Origin: JAJNNC01 sp038232695 | Lineage (GTDB): Bacteria; Bacteroidota; Bacteroidia; Cytophagales; Cyclobacteriaceae | Direction of reading: 5' to 3' | DNA length: 27,462 bases | Assembly: GCA_038232695.1 (NCBI GenBank) | Contig: JBBSNI010000020.1 | Location: forward strand, 1-27,462 | Part shown: positions 1 to 8,061 of the stretch, piece after piece | Layout: each line of letters opens with the position of its first letter | Numbering within the stretch: position 1 is the first letter of the stretch | Translations under genes and position numbers: made by a program | The notes under the pieces: generated by a model | Told to the model about the DNA's origin: nothing | Seen by the model: the letters and a program-made list of their open reading frames with translations, nothing else | The model's database searches: none

Positions 1-1079
1 ACTTTGCCCGTGATAGAAGGAATGACGCCGATAAAGTCAGATACCCGGATGAAGGTTGTTTTTTCTCCGTTGAGCAAAGTACGGCGTTCGGCGGCACTGA
101 GCAGGTTTTCGTAGGCAGAGATGGTCAGACGGGCAGACACTCCGCTTTTTTCGTCTACATATTCGCTATCTCTGGCTTCAAAAGCGACTTGCTCGATGAG
201 GTCTTTGGCAATTTCGTTGAGCCTGATCTTCTGCTTTTGCGGCTCTTTGATGTGCGCTTCCTGTTCGGTGATCTTCTTGCCAATCTCTATCGTACGCGGG
301 TAGTGCGTCATGATCTGGCTGTCGATACGGTCTTTGAGCGGCGTGACGATGCTGCCCCTGTTGGTATAATCTTCCGGGTTGGCTGTAAAGACAAACTGAA
401 TATCCAGCGGCAGGCGTATCTTAAAGCCCCTGATCTGTATGTCGCCTTCCTGTAAGATATTGAACAAAGCGACCTGTATACGCGCCTGCAAGTCGGGCAA
501 CTCGTTGATGACAAAAATGCCCCGGTGCGAGCGCGGTATCAGTCCGTAGTGGATCACCCGTTCGTCGGAGTAAGGTAGTTTCAGAGAAGCCGCTTTGATC
601 GGGTCGGTATCTCCGATCAGGTCGGCGACGGATACGTCGGGCGTAGCCAGCTTTTCGGTGTAGCGATCGGAGCGGTGCATCCAGCCGACAGGTGTACGGT
701 CGCCATGCTCGGCGACGGCTGCTTTGCCGTGGGTAGACAGCGGCACAAGCGGGTCGTCGTTGAGTTCAGCCCCTTCTATCACCGGGATGTATTCGTCCAG
801 CAGGTCTACCATCATCCGGGCGATTTTAGTCTTAGCCTGCCCCCGCAGCCCTAACAGGATGATATTGTGCATAGAAAGAATCGCTCTTTCCATATCGGGA
901 ATGACAGACTCTTCATAACCCCAGATGCCTTCAAAGACCGTTTGCTTCTGCTGAAGCCGCTGGATCAGGTTATCTCTGAGTTCCTGCTTAATAGATTTAG
1001 GTTCGTAGCCACTGGCTTTCAACTCACCGAGGGTATGTATATTTAATAATTGCTCAGACGGAATTTCGTAATATTTCAT
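1..1079 (-). CDS. MoxR/Mg-chelatase-like AAA+ ATPase (partial, C-terminus off the left edge)
   Basis: The frame starts at ATG 1079 (MKYYEIPSEQLL) and stays open to the window edge, so about 359 residues are visible and the C-terminus is missing. Near residue 77 is a P-loop-like GLRGQAKT, where Ala replaces the usual last Gly. Further on comes IFVINELPDL, a Walker B position with Asn-Glu instead of Asp-Glu, then a sensor-1-like TANPEDYTN and an arginine-finger-like PLKDRID. The order matches the MoxR / magnesium-chelatase ChlI group. Proteins of this group work with a VWA-domain partner as a chaperone-like pair that remodels or inserts metal into a target. The gene directly upstream (stop at 1159, about 80 nt away) is such a VWA protein, so the two are probably one transcript. 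The target is unknown. Start choice: first ATG of the frame with an AT-rich leader and no clear Shine-Dalgarno. Confidence 0.88.
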   Translation of the reverse strand, partial: MKYYEIPSEQLLNIHTLGELKASGYEPKSIKQELRDNLIQRLQQKQTVFEGIWGYEESVIPDMERAILSMHNIILLGLRGQAKTKIARMMVDLLDEYIPVIEGAELNDDPLVPLSTHGKAAVAEHGDRTPVGWMHRSDRYTEKLATPDVSVADLIGDTDPIKAASLKLPYSDERVIHYGLIPRSHRGIFVINELPDLQARIQVALFNILQEGDIQIRGFKIRLPLDIQFVFTANPEDYTNRGSIVTPLKDRIDSQIMTHYPRTIEIGKKITEQEAHIKEPQKQKIRLNEIAKDLIEQVAFEARDSEYVDEKSGVSARLTISAYENLLSAAERRTLLNGEKTTFIRVSDFIGVIPSITGK

Positions 1080-1092
1080 GTTTTTTTATTAA

Positions 1093-1144
1093 AGTTCTGA
1101 GTTCTACGTTCTGAGTTCATGGATTTAACTTAGAACCCAGAACT
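1093..1144. repeat. Inverted/direct repeat of an AGTTCTGAGTTCT unit
   Basis: AGTTCTGAGTTCT (1093-1105) is inverted, with one mismatch, as AGAACCCAGAACT (1132-1144). A second direct copy of the left arm, GTTCTGAGTTC, sits at 1108-1118. The block fills most of the 79-nt gap between the VWA and AAA genes. It can form alternative hairpins in the transcript, since either left copy can pair with the right arm. No T-run follows on either strand, so it is not a clear terminator. It may trim or attenuate the operon, or be a dispersed intergenic repeat. Confidence 0.5.
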
Positions 1145-1158
1145 ATACACTGTACAAA

Positions 1159-2265
1159 CTAATTTTTATAATACTTCCTACGGTTTCTGCGGTAATCTTC
1201 AAAGATCATATGACCCAACCCTTGTAGGCTGCTGTAGTAAGCGTTGCCATTGTTCACTTCCGTGAATTTTTTAACAAACTGCTTCAGATAAGGGTCCGAG
1301 GCGATCATAAAAGTAGTGACGGGTATGTTGATCCTGCGGCATTGGGCAGCCAAATTCATGGTCTTGTTGAGGATTTTGCTGTCCAGCCCAAAGCTGTTTT
1401 TGTAGTATTTAATACCCTCTTTCAGACAGGTAGGCTTACCGTCGGTGATCATAAAGATTTGCTTGTTTTTGGTCTTGCGGCGGCGCAATATGTCCATAGA
1501 AAGCTCCAGCCCGGCCACCGTGTTGGTATGGTAAGGGCCTACTTTCAGGTAAGGCAGGTCTTTGATCTGTATCTGCCAGGCGTCGTTGCCAAAGACGATA
1601 ATATCCAGGGTATCTTTCTTGTATTTGTTGGTAATGAGTTCTGCCAGCGCCATGGCTACCTTTTTGGCAGGCGTGATACGGTCTTCGCCATACAGTATCA
1701 TGGAGTGGGAAATATCAATCATCAGCACCGTAGAGGTCTGGGTCTTGTACTCGTTGTCGTTCACCTCCAGGTCGTTCTCCGTGAGCGTAAAGTTGCTGAT
1801 ACCGTGGTTGATCTGCGCGTTGCGGATAGAATCGGTCATAGCGATCTGCTCTAGGGCGTCGCCAAACTGGTAGTCGCGGCGGTCGGTGCTGGGCTCGTCG
1901 CCAAAGCCGCTGTGGGTGGTTTTGTGGTCGCCTTTGCCCGACTTTTTTAGCTTGCCGAAGATTTCTTCCAGCGCACTTTTGCGGATGCCTCTTTCGGTCT
2001 TGGCAGTGATGTCGAAGGCGCCGGGCTGGTTTTCTTCCGTGATATAGCCTTTGTCTTTAAGGTCCTGGATAAAGTCGCCCATGCCGTAGTCGTTGTCAGT
2101 GATGCCGTACTGGTTGGCCAGGCTGGCCATCCACTGTAGGGTCTCGCTCACGTCGCCGGAGGTGATGACCATGAGTTCCATAAAGATTTTGAGCAGTTGA
2201 TCGAAGGTACTCTGCCCCTGCTGCTGCTCGCCGGGGGTGTATTCGGTAAATCGGTAGCCTAACAT
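1159..2265 (-). CDS. VWA-domain protein (partner of the AAA ATPase)
   Basis: 368 residues from ATG 2265 (MLGYRFTEY). The frame is open about 29 codons further, to 2352, but that extension (MLYRASVPFHITKAQ) is unlike a VWA N-terminus and runs into repeat-bearing intergenic DNA, so the internal ATG is preferred. The C-terminal half is a von Willebrand A domain. VLMIDISHSMI contains the DxSxS metal-ion (MIDAS) motif, the Thr of the MIDAS is likely in HTNTVAGLEL, and IFMITDGKPT carries the distal Asp. The N-terminal half is helical and charged. The protein has no signal peptide or membrane segment and is probably cytoplasmic. VWA proteins next to MoxR-like ATPases act as the ATPase's partner and substrate adaptor. 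The ATPase gene follows about 80 nt downstream on the same strand. Confidence 0.85.
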   Translation of the reverse strand: MLGYRFTEYTPGEQQQGQSTFDQLLKIFMELMVITSGDVSETLQWMASLANQYGITDNDYGMGDFIQDLKDKGYITEENQPGAFDITAKTERGIRKSALEEIFGKLKKSGKGDHKTTHSGFGDEPSTDRRDYQFGDALEQIAMTDSIRNAQINHGISNFTLTENDLEVNDNEYKTQTSTVLMIDISHSMILYGEDRITPAKKVAMALAELITNKYKKDTLDIIVFGNDAWQIQIKDLPYLKVGPYHTNTVAGLELSMDILRRRKTKNKQIFMITDGKPTCLKEGIKYYKNSFGLDSKILNKTMNLAAQCRRINIPVTTFMIASDPYLKQFVKKFTEVNNGNAYYSSLQGLGHMIFEDYRRNRRKYYKN

Positions 2266-2428
2266 ATTTTCAGAAACTTGAGAAAGTGGTGGTTTGTTTT
2301 GCGGTGTTTGTGCCTTTGTTATGTGAAACGGCACACTTGCTCTGTATAACACATGGCGGGCGCAAAATATTCAAAAGTGAAGTGATTATTAGTGCAGAAA
2401 GGGAAAATTTAATCAGCAGGAAAAAGGT

Positions 2429-2563
2429 TTATACCTTTAGCTTATTGATTTGCTCTACGCTCAGTACAGTATATTGGGCAATTTTGTTCACCGGCTCGCC
2501 TGCCCGTTTCATAGCTTTGGCAATGATGACTGCCTTCTTAACCTCACCTAATCTTAAACTATG
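2429..2563 (-). pseudogene. C-terminal tail remnant of an Rpn/PD-(D/E)XK-transposase-type protein
   Basis: On the minus strand a frame reads GEVKKAVIIAKAMKRAGEP, then VNKIAQYTVLSVEQINKL, then a TAA at 2431-2429. This layout (I-A-x2-M-K-x2-G-x2-[IV]-x2-I-x2-x-T-x-L-S-x2-x-I-x2-L) is how many Rpn-family recombination-promoting nucleases / putative transposases end. The frame upstream meets a stop within about 50 codons and holds no nuclease core, so only a tail remains. It lies in the gap between the first permease gene and the VWA gene, next to a dispersed repeat. The family call is from memory of the tail pattern only. The open frame on the opposite strand here is not supported by any family signal. 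Confidence 0.42.
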
Positions 2564-2593
2564 ATTAAATGATGGTATGATGGACTATGATGG
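2558..2593 (+). repeat. Copy A of a ~36-nt dispersed repeat (ACTATGATTAAATGATG...)
   Basis: Starts ACTATGATTAAATGATGG and ends GGACTATGATGG. Near-identical text is found at 5087-5121 and 7692-7728. This copy is immediately downstream of the first permease gene, whose stop is at 2608, and it overlaps the tail-remnant frame. Nothing in it looks coding or like a promoter. Confidence 0.7.
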
Positions 2594-2607
2594 CAGGGTG
2601 AATGCTG

Positions 2608-5076
2608 TTATTCATTTCTCAAGGAGTCTACCGGGTTGGCTAGCGCAGCCTTGATCGCCTGGTAGCTGACCGTTAGTATGGCAATGCACAGGGCGATGAC
2701 GCCAGCAATTAGAAAAGTCCAGACGCTGATGGTAATGCGATAGGCAAAATGATCCAGCCAGCTTCGCATGGCAACATAAGCCAGGGGTACGGCGATTACC
2801 ACGGCAAGAATTACTAACCGGGCAAAAGATCCCGACAATAACGCCACGATATGGGTGACTGTGGCGCCCAGCACTTTGCGGATGCCAATCTCTTTGGTGC
2901 GCCTTTCGGCCGTAAAGGCAGCCAGCCCCAAGAGTCCTAAGCAGGCAATGAAGATAGCCAACCCGGAAAAAACACCAAAGACAGCACCCAAACGCTGCTC
3001 GGCACGGAACATAGCATCAAAATCTTCGTCCAGGAAAGAATACACCATCGGAATGTCAGGCTCAAAAGCTTTCCACTGAGCCTCGATCGTAGCAATGCTT
3101 TCCTGTATTCTGCCTGTCGCTGTCCGCACAGCGATATAGTCGCGCCGGAAACTGGTTGCTGGCCGCAGCAACTGCACGATCATAGGTTTGATTTTCTCAT
3201 AAAAAGATTCCGCGTTGAAGTCTTGTACCACGCCTAAGATCTTTAGCCGGGCTTCGTCTTCAAAGCCTTTGTTCAATAGCAGGAATTGACCGGCGACGGG
3301 TGTTTGCAATCCCATCATGGCTACGGCGGCTTCGTTCAGGATAATACCGGCGGTATCGGAAGCAAATTTGTCAGAAAACCAGCGCCCTTCCTGCATGTTC
3401 AGGCGCAGGGTGTTGGCATAATTTTCATCGGACTGAAACCAGGTAGCACTGTATTGAAAATCAGCATTTTCCAATTGTATGGTACGGGTTTGGGACTCAC
3501 TAAAAGCGGGCAGCAAAGTCGTAAAACTCACATCTACTACAGCCGTGCGCGTTTTCAATGCATCCGTAAAACTTTCCATCTTGCCCGTCATATCCCGGTC
3601 GTTGTGGATGATGATCACATTCTCTCGGTCGAAACCCAGTTGTTTGTTTTGGATATATTGCAGTTGCTGGTAGACCAGCAACGTACAGATGATCAGCGTA
3701 ATAGAGATAGTAAACTGAAAGACGACCAGCCCGCTGCGCAGGTACTGATGAAAACTACTGCCTGCACGAGTCGTTTTTCCTTTTAAGATATGATGCGGCT
3801 GGAAAGAGGAAAGATAAAAAGCCGGGTAGCTCCCCGCCAGCAAACCCACCACAAAGATAAGCAGGACAACACCTGCCGGAAGCCAGGGTGTATTCAACAA
3901 ACTTACCGTCAGCGTTTTGCCGGAAAAGTGATGAAAAGGAATCCTGAGCAACTCTACCCACCCCAGCGCGAGCAGCAGCGCAATAAGGCTATAACCGACC
4001 GACTCGATCAGAAACTGTTTGATCAGAGATACCTGCGGTGCGCCCAGCACTTTGCGTACGCCTACTTCTTTGGCGCGCTGCATCGCCCGCGCCGTAGACA
4101 GGTTCATAAAATTGACACAAGCCAGGATCAGGATAAACAGCGCAACGGCAGAAAAGATGTAGACATACAAAATATTTCCGTTAGGCTCATGTTCTTTTTC
4201 CAGGTTGGAATACAGGTGAATATCTGTGAGCGGTTGCAGCCGAAAGTCAAAGGTATACCCTAAGCGTTTGTAATCTTCCGGCGTAAGTTGGGCAAAGGGC
4301 AACACGTACTTGGGCAGAAAAACATCCAGCTTACTTTCTATGGTTTCCCGGATGTCAGCGTTTTGTGCAGCCGTTTCATTGATCAGCGCATACGTGTGCG
4401 TTGCGGCAAACGTCCAGTCTTTGGCCTGAAAGCCAAAAAATTCATTGCCCGGCAAAGCGATCAGCATATCAAAGTGAAAATGCGTATTGGCAGGCGGGTT
4501 CTCCACGATACCGGTGATCGGAATGGGCGTGGCGCCTTTGCCACCTACCAGCAATACCTTGCCGATGAGTTTGTCAGGCTGCGCCGCTTCCTGCCCGAAA
4601 TACCGCTCGGCAGTCGCCTGGGTAAGCACCAGGGCATCAGAAGCTAAGGCTGTTTCAGCATCGCCGGCCAACAGACGGTAGCCAAACACTTTAAAAAAGC
4701 CTCGCTCTGCATAATAGATATTGCTTTCTTTAAACACTTTGTCTTCTGCGTCTTCACGGCGTATGGTAAAGTCGTTCCATTTCATGACGCGCGTAGTGGC
4801 TTCCACTTCGGGGATTTCTTCTTGCATCGCCTGCGCCAGCGGCATAGGTGCTGTAGCATAATTTGCCGTTTTTTCATCTCCTTTGGTGTATGTAGTTACC
4901 CGGTAAATGCGCCCGGCATCCAGCAGAAAGCGGTCGTAGCTCAGCTCATCCAGCACGTACAGGGCAATGAACAGAAAGCTGGCCATGCCCAGGGCTAATC
5001 CCAGCACGTTGAGCGTAGTGTAAAACTTGTACTTCCGCATGTGGCGAAGGGTGGTTTTGAAGTAATTTTTAAGCAT
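2608..5076 (-). CDS. FtsX/MacB-type ABC transporter permease (~822 aa)
   Basis: Start ATG 5076 gives MLKNYFKTTLRHM, the standard N-terminus of this family. A GTG four codons upstream is less likely. Layout: membrane segment near residues 18-42 (NVLGLALGMASFLFIALYV), a large periplasmic MacB_PCD-like domain to about 270, three membrane segments with an FtsX core ending in ARAMQRAKEVGVRKVLGA-type text, a linking segment near 450-475, a second periplasmic domain, and a final three-segment FtsX core with ERRTKEIGIRKVLGA, ending in NPVDSLRNE. This is the duplicated permease form common in Bacteroidota, which pairs with a separate MacB/LolD-type ATPase. No ATPase gene is in this window. The substrate cannot be told; relatives export peptides or lipoproteins or respond to envelope stress. 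A paralogue with the same plan follows at 5242-7686. Confidence 0.93.
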   Translation of the reverse strand: MLKNYFKTTLRHMRKYKFYTTLNVLGLALGMASFLFIALYVLDELSYDRFLLDAGRIYRVTTYTKGDEKTANYATAPMPLAQAMQEEIPEVEATTRVMKWNDFTIRREDAEDKVFKESNIYYAERGFFKVFGYRLLAGDAETALASDALVLTQATAERYFGQEAAQPDKLIGKVLLVGGKGATPIPITGIVENPPANTHFHFDMLIALPGNEFFGFQAKDWTFAATHTYALINETAAQNADIRETIESKLDVFLPKYVLPFAQLTPEDYKRLGYTFDFRLQPLTDIHLYSNLEKEHEPNGNILYVYIFSAVALFILILACVNFMNLSTARAMQRAKEVGVRKVLGAPQVSLIKQFLIESVGYSLIALLLALGWVELLRIPFHHFSGKTLTVSLLNTPWLPAGVVLLIFVVGLLAGSYPAFYLSSFQPHHILKGKTTRAGSSFHQYLRSGLVVFQFTISITLIICTLLVYQQLQYIQNKQLGFDRENVIIIHNDRDMTGKMESFTDALKTRTAVVDVSFTTLLPAFSESQTRTIQLENADFQYSATWFQSDENYANTLRLNMQEGRWFSDKFASDTAGIILNEAAVAMMGLQTPVAGQFLLLNKGFEDEARLKILGVVQDFNAESFYEKIKPMIVQLLRPATSFRRDYIAVRTATGRIQESIATIEAQWKAFEPDIPMVYSFLDEDFDAMFRAEQRLGAVFGVFSGLAIFIACLGLLGLAAFTAERRTKEIGIRKVLGATVTHIVALLSGSFARLVILAVVIAVPLAYVAMRSWLDHFAYRITISVWTFLIAGVIALCIAILTVSYQAIKAALANPVDSLRNE

Positions 5077-5086
5077 AATTGTCTGC

Positions 5087-5121
5087 ACTATGATTAAATG
5101 ATGATATGATGTACTATGATG
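5087..5121 (+). repeat. Copy B of the ~36-nt dispersed repeat
   Basis: Reads ACTATGATTAAATGATGATA and ends GTACTATGATG. It lies about 10 nt upstream of the ATG of the first permease gene, i.e. in its leader on the minus strand. It differs from copy A at about two positions. Confidence 0.7.
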
Positions 5122-5200
5122 TATGGTAATTTCTAATTGATTTTGATTTTATGACTCATTCCGCAGCGGCAAACTGCTTGTCCATCAGGATTTGCACAAA

Positions 5201-5225
5201 AATCATAGCCCATCGTAAAATCATG
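5201..5225 (-). repeat. Degenerate, inverted copy of the dispersed repeat
   Basis: Read on the minus strand this is CATGATTTTACGATGGGCTATGATT, similar to the GTGATTATTTGATGGACTATGATGG half of copy C. Further downstream on the minus strand the similarity may go on as a CTGATGGACAAGCAG-type text resembling the inverted-repeat arm next to copy C. It lies just beyond the stop of the second permease gene. The match is weak. Confidence 0.3.
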
Positions 5226-5241
5226 CGCATCATGGTTTGGA

Positions 5242-7686
5242 CTATTCATCTCTCAGTGAATCCACCGGGTTGGCTACAGCAGCTTTGAAAGCTTGGTAGC
5301 CAACCGTAAGCAGGGCAATGAGCAAAGAAGCCATTATCGCTGCCAGGAAAATACTGATACCCATGTCGATACGGTAGGTAAAATTTTGCAACCAAAGCCG
5401 CATGGTGTACCAGGCAATAGGACTGGCAATGCAAAAGGCGATCAGGACTAAGAACACAAACTCTTTGGAGAACAGCACCAGAATATGTTGTACCGAAGCG
5501 CCCAGCACTTTGCGAATGCCTACTTCTTTGGTACGCCGCACCGCCATGAATGCTACCAGCCCGTACAAACCCAGACAACCAATAAAAATCGTGATTCCCG
5601 CCAGTATCTTGAACAGTTGCGACAAACGGGTTTCTTCCCGGTAATACATGGCAATGTTATCATCCAGAAAAGAATAATCAAACACGTATTCGGGAAAGGT
5701 AGTCGTCCAGGACTTTTCTATGGACGCTATCGTTTCCTGCAAATTCTGGAAGGCTTTAGGCTGACCGGGGATTATCGATAGTTTGATACTGGCCGTCAGA
5801 TATCCTCCGGGACTCCTAATCAGTCCTACATTATCAACGCCTTCTTTCAGAGAGTTGGTAATGAAGTCCTCCGTCACCCCTACCACCGTCACTGTCTGGT
5901 CGCCTCTCCACATGGCTTCCCCTATCGCCTCCGAAGGCTCCTTAAAACCAACATTCCTGCTCAGGGTCCGGTTAATGATGATGCTTTGAGCCGTATCTGA
6001 GGGCAGGAAGTTTCTACCCGCTACCAAAGGAATTTGATAAAGATCAAGATAGTGTTCATCTACATATTGACGTTCAAAAACAACGTAATCTTCTCCGTCA
6101 GGCGCACTTTTCCTGCGAATCCCTTCAGAAGAGTTGTCTCTCATCATGCCCGAAGGAAGGCTGGAAGAAAAGCTAACTTGTTGTACAGCCGCTATTTTTT
6201 CCCACTGGTTTCGAAGAGGCTGCAAGTCCGCTTGCTGCTCCGGCACACTGACGGTAAGGATGGCTTGCTGGTCAAAACCCAGGTCGGCACTCTTAAAATA
6301 ATCCATCTGCCGGATAATCACCAGCGTACCGATGATAAATACCTGGGAGATGACAAATTGCAGGACTACCAGCCCGGAACGCAGCCGGACACCCCGTTTG
6401 GAATGACCTGTGATCTTGTTTTTGATAGCAGCGATAGGATGAAAACCGGATTGTATCAAAGCCGGATAAAAACCTGCCAGTATGGTAACGACCAGCATGA
6501 CCAGCACTAGCGACGACAACACGAATGGATCGGCAATCAGAAAGCTGTCGGGTTGTACCTGTAGCAATTTTTTTCCGTATAGTATGATCAGTTCAGCAAC
6601 GCCCAACGCCAGTAGTGACGCTACCCATGCCACCATAAACGTTTCACCCAAAAATTGAATGATCAATTGGCCTCTTTTGCTTCCCATCACCTTTCGTATG
6701 CCTACTTCTTTGGAGCGAACGACTGCCTGTGCCGTAGCAAGATTCACAAAATTGATGCAGGCAGTCAATAGCAAAAAGAATCCTACTAATACCATCGCCC
6801 AGATGATTTCCTGGCTTACCGTTCTCCTTTTATAATTGCCAAACCTGGCGTCAGCATGCATTTCATGCAAGGGTTGCAAGGGATACAAGCGGGTAGCTGC
6901 TAATTTTTCGTCTACATGACCCGCATGTATTCTGGCTATCTGCGCCTCCGCTTCCTGCTCCGTGATGCCTTCATTCAACAGGATATAGCAGTGATTGTCA
7001 TCACTTACGCTATACCAGTTCTCCATTTGTTCGCCTACATAAGCTTTCATGCTGGCATACGAACCGATAATACGAAAAGGGAAATCCGTATTAGAAGGCA
7101 GATCAGCAATGACACCCGTTACTTTGAAGTCAACCCGATTGTCTATTCGCAGCGTTTTTCCTAAAGCATTCCCATCCAGAAAGTACTTCTCAGCAATTGA
7201 TTCGGTAAGCACCAAGGTAAACGGCTCGGTCAGAGCGGTAGCAGGATTACCGGCAATCCAGCGGAAGCCTGTTCCTTCAAAATCAAAGATGTCAAAGAAA
7301 GTAGGCTCTACCAAACCAAATGCCTCGCCCTGAAACCTGTTCTTAATAGTGCCTTCTTTTTCGTCGTACACACCTACCTGTACACCTCCTGCATATTGGG
7401 TAGCAGCTACTTTTTGAATAGAAGCCATTTCATTTCTGATGGCTTCCGTGAGCGGATAAGAAACGCCGGTACGGTATTCCTTGTTGTCTCCGGCTCCCGT
7501 GCGCACGACCCGGTAAATCCGGTCGGCATGGCTATGGAAGCTGTCAAAGCTCAATTCATAGCGCACCACGATCAGGATCACCAACGCACAGGTGATGCCC
7601 AGCGCAAGACCTAAAATATTGATCGTAGCCGTGCCTCTGTTTTTCATCAAATGACGGAAAGCGGTGGTGAAGTAGTTTTTAAACAT
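5242..7686 (-). CDS. FtsX/MacB-type ABC transporter permease (814 aa)
   Basis: Starts at ATG 7686 with MFKNYFTTAFRHLMKNRGTA and ends NPVDSLRDE. It has the same plan as its neighbour: N-terminal membrane segment (INILGLALGITCALVILIVV), periplasmic MacB_PCD-like domain, FtsX core with AVVRSKEVGIRKVMGS, a linking segment (VVLQFVISQVFIIGTLVII), a second periplasmic domain, and a second FtsX core with VRRTKEVGIRKVLGA. Eight membrane segments are expected. The two genes are paralogues in tandem but diverged through the periplasmic domains, which suggests different substrates or a heteromeric pair. They are separated by about 165 nt holding repeat copies, so separate transcription units are possible. 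The ATPase partner is not in this window. Confidence 0.93.
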   Translation of the reverse strand: MFKNYFTTAFRHLMKNRGTATINILGLALGITCALVILIVVRYELSFDSFHSHADRIYRVVRTGAGDNKEYRTGVSYPLTEAIRNEMASIQKVAATQYAGGVQVGVYDEKEGTIKNRFQGEAFGLVEPTFFDIFDFEGTGFRWIAGNPATALTEPFTLVLTESIAEKYFLDGNALGKTLRIDNRVDFKVTGVIADLPSNTDFPFRIIGSYASMKAYVGEQMENWYSVSDDNHCYILLNEGITEQEAEAQIARIHAGHVDEKLAATRLYPLQPLHEMHADARFGNYKRRTVSQEIIWAMVLVGFFLLLTACINFVNLATAQAVVRSKEVGIRKVMGSKRGQLIIQFLGETFMVAWVASLLALGVAELIILYGKKLLQVQPDSFLIADPFVLSSLVLVMLVVTILAGFYPALIQSGFHPIAAIKNKITGHSKRGVRLRSGLVVLQFVISQVFIIGTLVIIRQMDYFKSADLGFDQQAILTVSVPEQQADLQPLRNQWEKIAAVQQVSFSSSLPSGMMRDNSSEGIRRKSAPDGEDYVVFERQYVDEHYLDLYQIPLVAGRNFLPSDTAQSIIINRTLSRNVGFKEPSEAIGEAMWRGDQTVTVVGVTEDFITNSLKEGVDNVGLIRSPGGYLTASIKLSIIPGQPKAFQNLQETIASIEKSWTTTFPEYVFDYSFLDDNIAMYYREETRLSQLFKILAGITIFIGCLGLYGLVAFMAVRRTKEVGIRKVLGASVQHILVLFSKEFVFLVLIAFCIASPIAWYTMRLWLQNFTYRIDMGISIFLAAIMASLLIALLTVGYQAFKAAVANPVDSLRDE

Positions 7687-7691
7687 CTTTG

Positions 7692-7728
7692 ACTATGATT
7701 AAGGTGATTATTTGATGGACTATGATGG
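7692..7728 (+). repeat. Copy C of the ~36-nt dispersed repeat
   Basis: Starts ACTATGATTAAGGTGATTA and ends GGACTATGATGG. It begins 6 nt upstream of the second permease ATG on the minus strand and stops exactly where the left arm of the 23-bp inverted repeat begins. Its middle differs from copies A and B by a small insertion and substitutions. Confidence 0.65.
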
Positions 7729-7818
7729 TCTGGATCAGGATGAACAGGATATTGTTTGGATGAACAGGATTTTTATATCCTGAGTATCTGTTAACATCCT
7801 GTTCATCCTGATCCAGAC
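7728..7818. repeat. 23-bp perfect inverted repeat with an internal partial copy
   Basis: The left arm 7728-7750 (GTCTGGATCAGGATGAAC...) is the exact reverse complement of 7796-7818. Inside the 45-nt loop, GGATGAACAGGAT (7758-7770) repeats the last 13 bases of the left arm, so the right arm can pair with either copy. A single-stranded copy would form a very stable hairpin. There is no T-run for a classical terminator. It resembles the CTGTTCATCCTG intergenic repeats I associate with Bacteroidota genomes. Role unknown: a transcript barrier between divergent units or a small non-autonomous element are both possible. Confidence 0.8.
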
Positions 7819-7915
7819 AGCCATGCCGCAACTACCTCACCATTCATTGTTATTTTTTGTAAGTTATTGTAAATCAGAAGTTTATATTATTTTATAAGCT
7901 TGTTGATTGTACACA

Positions 7916-7977
7916 CTGTATCATTTCCGTACACCCAACTGTCTGTTTTTGATACAGTATCAGAGGGGATGGGTGTA
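7916..7977 (+). promoter_or_regulatory. Possible operator dyads upstream of the OmpA-type gene
   Basis: TGATACAGTATCA (7950-7962) is a perfect dyad around a central A. A further half site TGTATCA lies at 7917-7923, so that CTGTATCA (7916-7923) also pairs with TGATACAG (7950-7957). TACACCC (7930-7936) is complementary to GGGTGTA (7971-7977). The sites are about 100 nt before ATG 8062. They could bind a dimeric regulator or fold in the leader RNA. No promoter motif could be fixed with confidence. Confidence 0.3.
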
Positions 7978-8061
7978 AGGAATCCGGGCATTAAAAACAT
8001 CTGACAGTGGGCCGTAGCTTGTTTTTTGTCTGCTTATGCGCTGCATCAAACATATAAGCTC

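Larger units (their letters stand above)
7687..8061. other. Divergent intergenic region (375 bp) with repeats and dyads
   Basis: No gene is seen. It holds the starts of two oppositely oriented units (permease to the left, OmpA-type gene to the right). Contents from left to right: dispersed-repeat copy C (7692-7728), a 23-bp perfect inverted repeat (7728-7750 / 7796-7818), an AT-rich tract (7850-7900), and a set of TGTATCA-type dyads (7916-7977). A frame open from 8026 begins with TTG and is better explained by the ATG at 8062. Confidence 0.7.

Noticed and set aside
1342..1873. Long open frames on the plus strand opposite the VWA gene
   Set aside because: They are antisense to a gene with a clear MIDAS motif; they show no domain and arise from GC-biased codon use.
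2286..2564. 92-codon plus-strand frame
   Set aside because: It overlaps the VWA start and the tail remnant, and its sequence matches nothing; the opposite strand gives the meaningful tail.
3286..4647. Several plus-strand frames of 100-170 codons inside the first permease gene
   Set aside because: They are antisense to a well-supported permease; compositionally unusual (Gln/Arg-rich) and without motifs.
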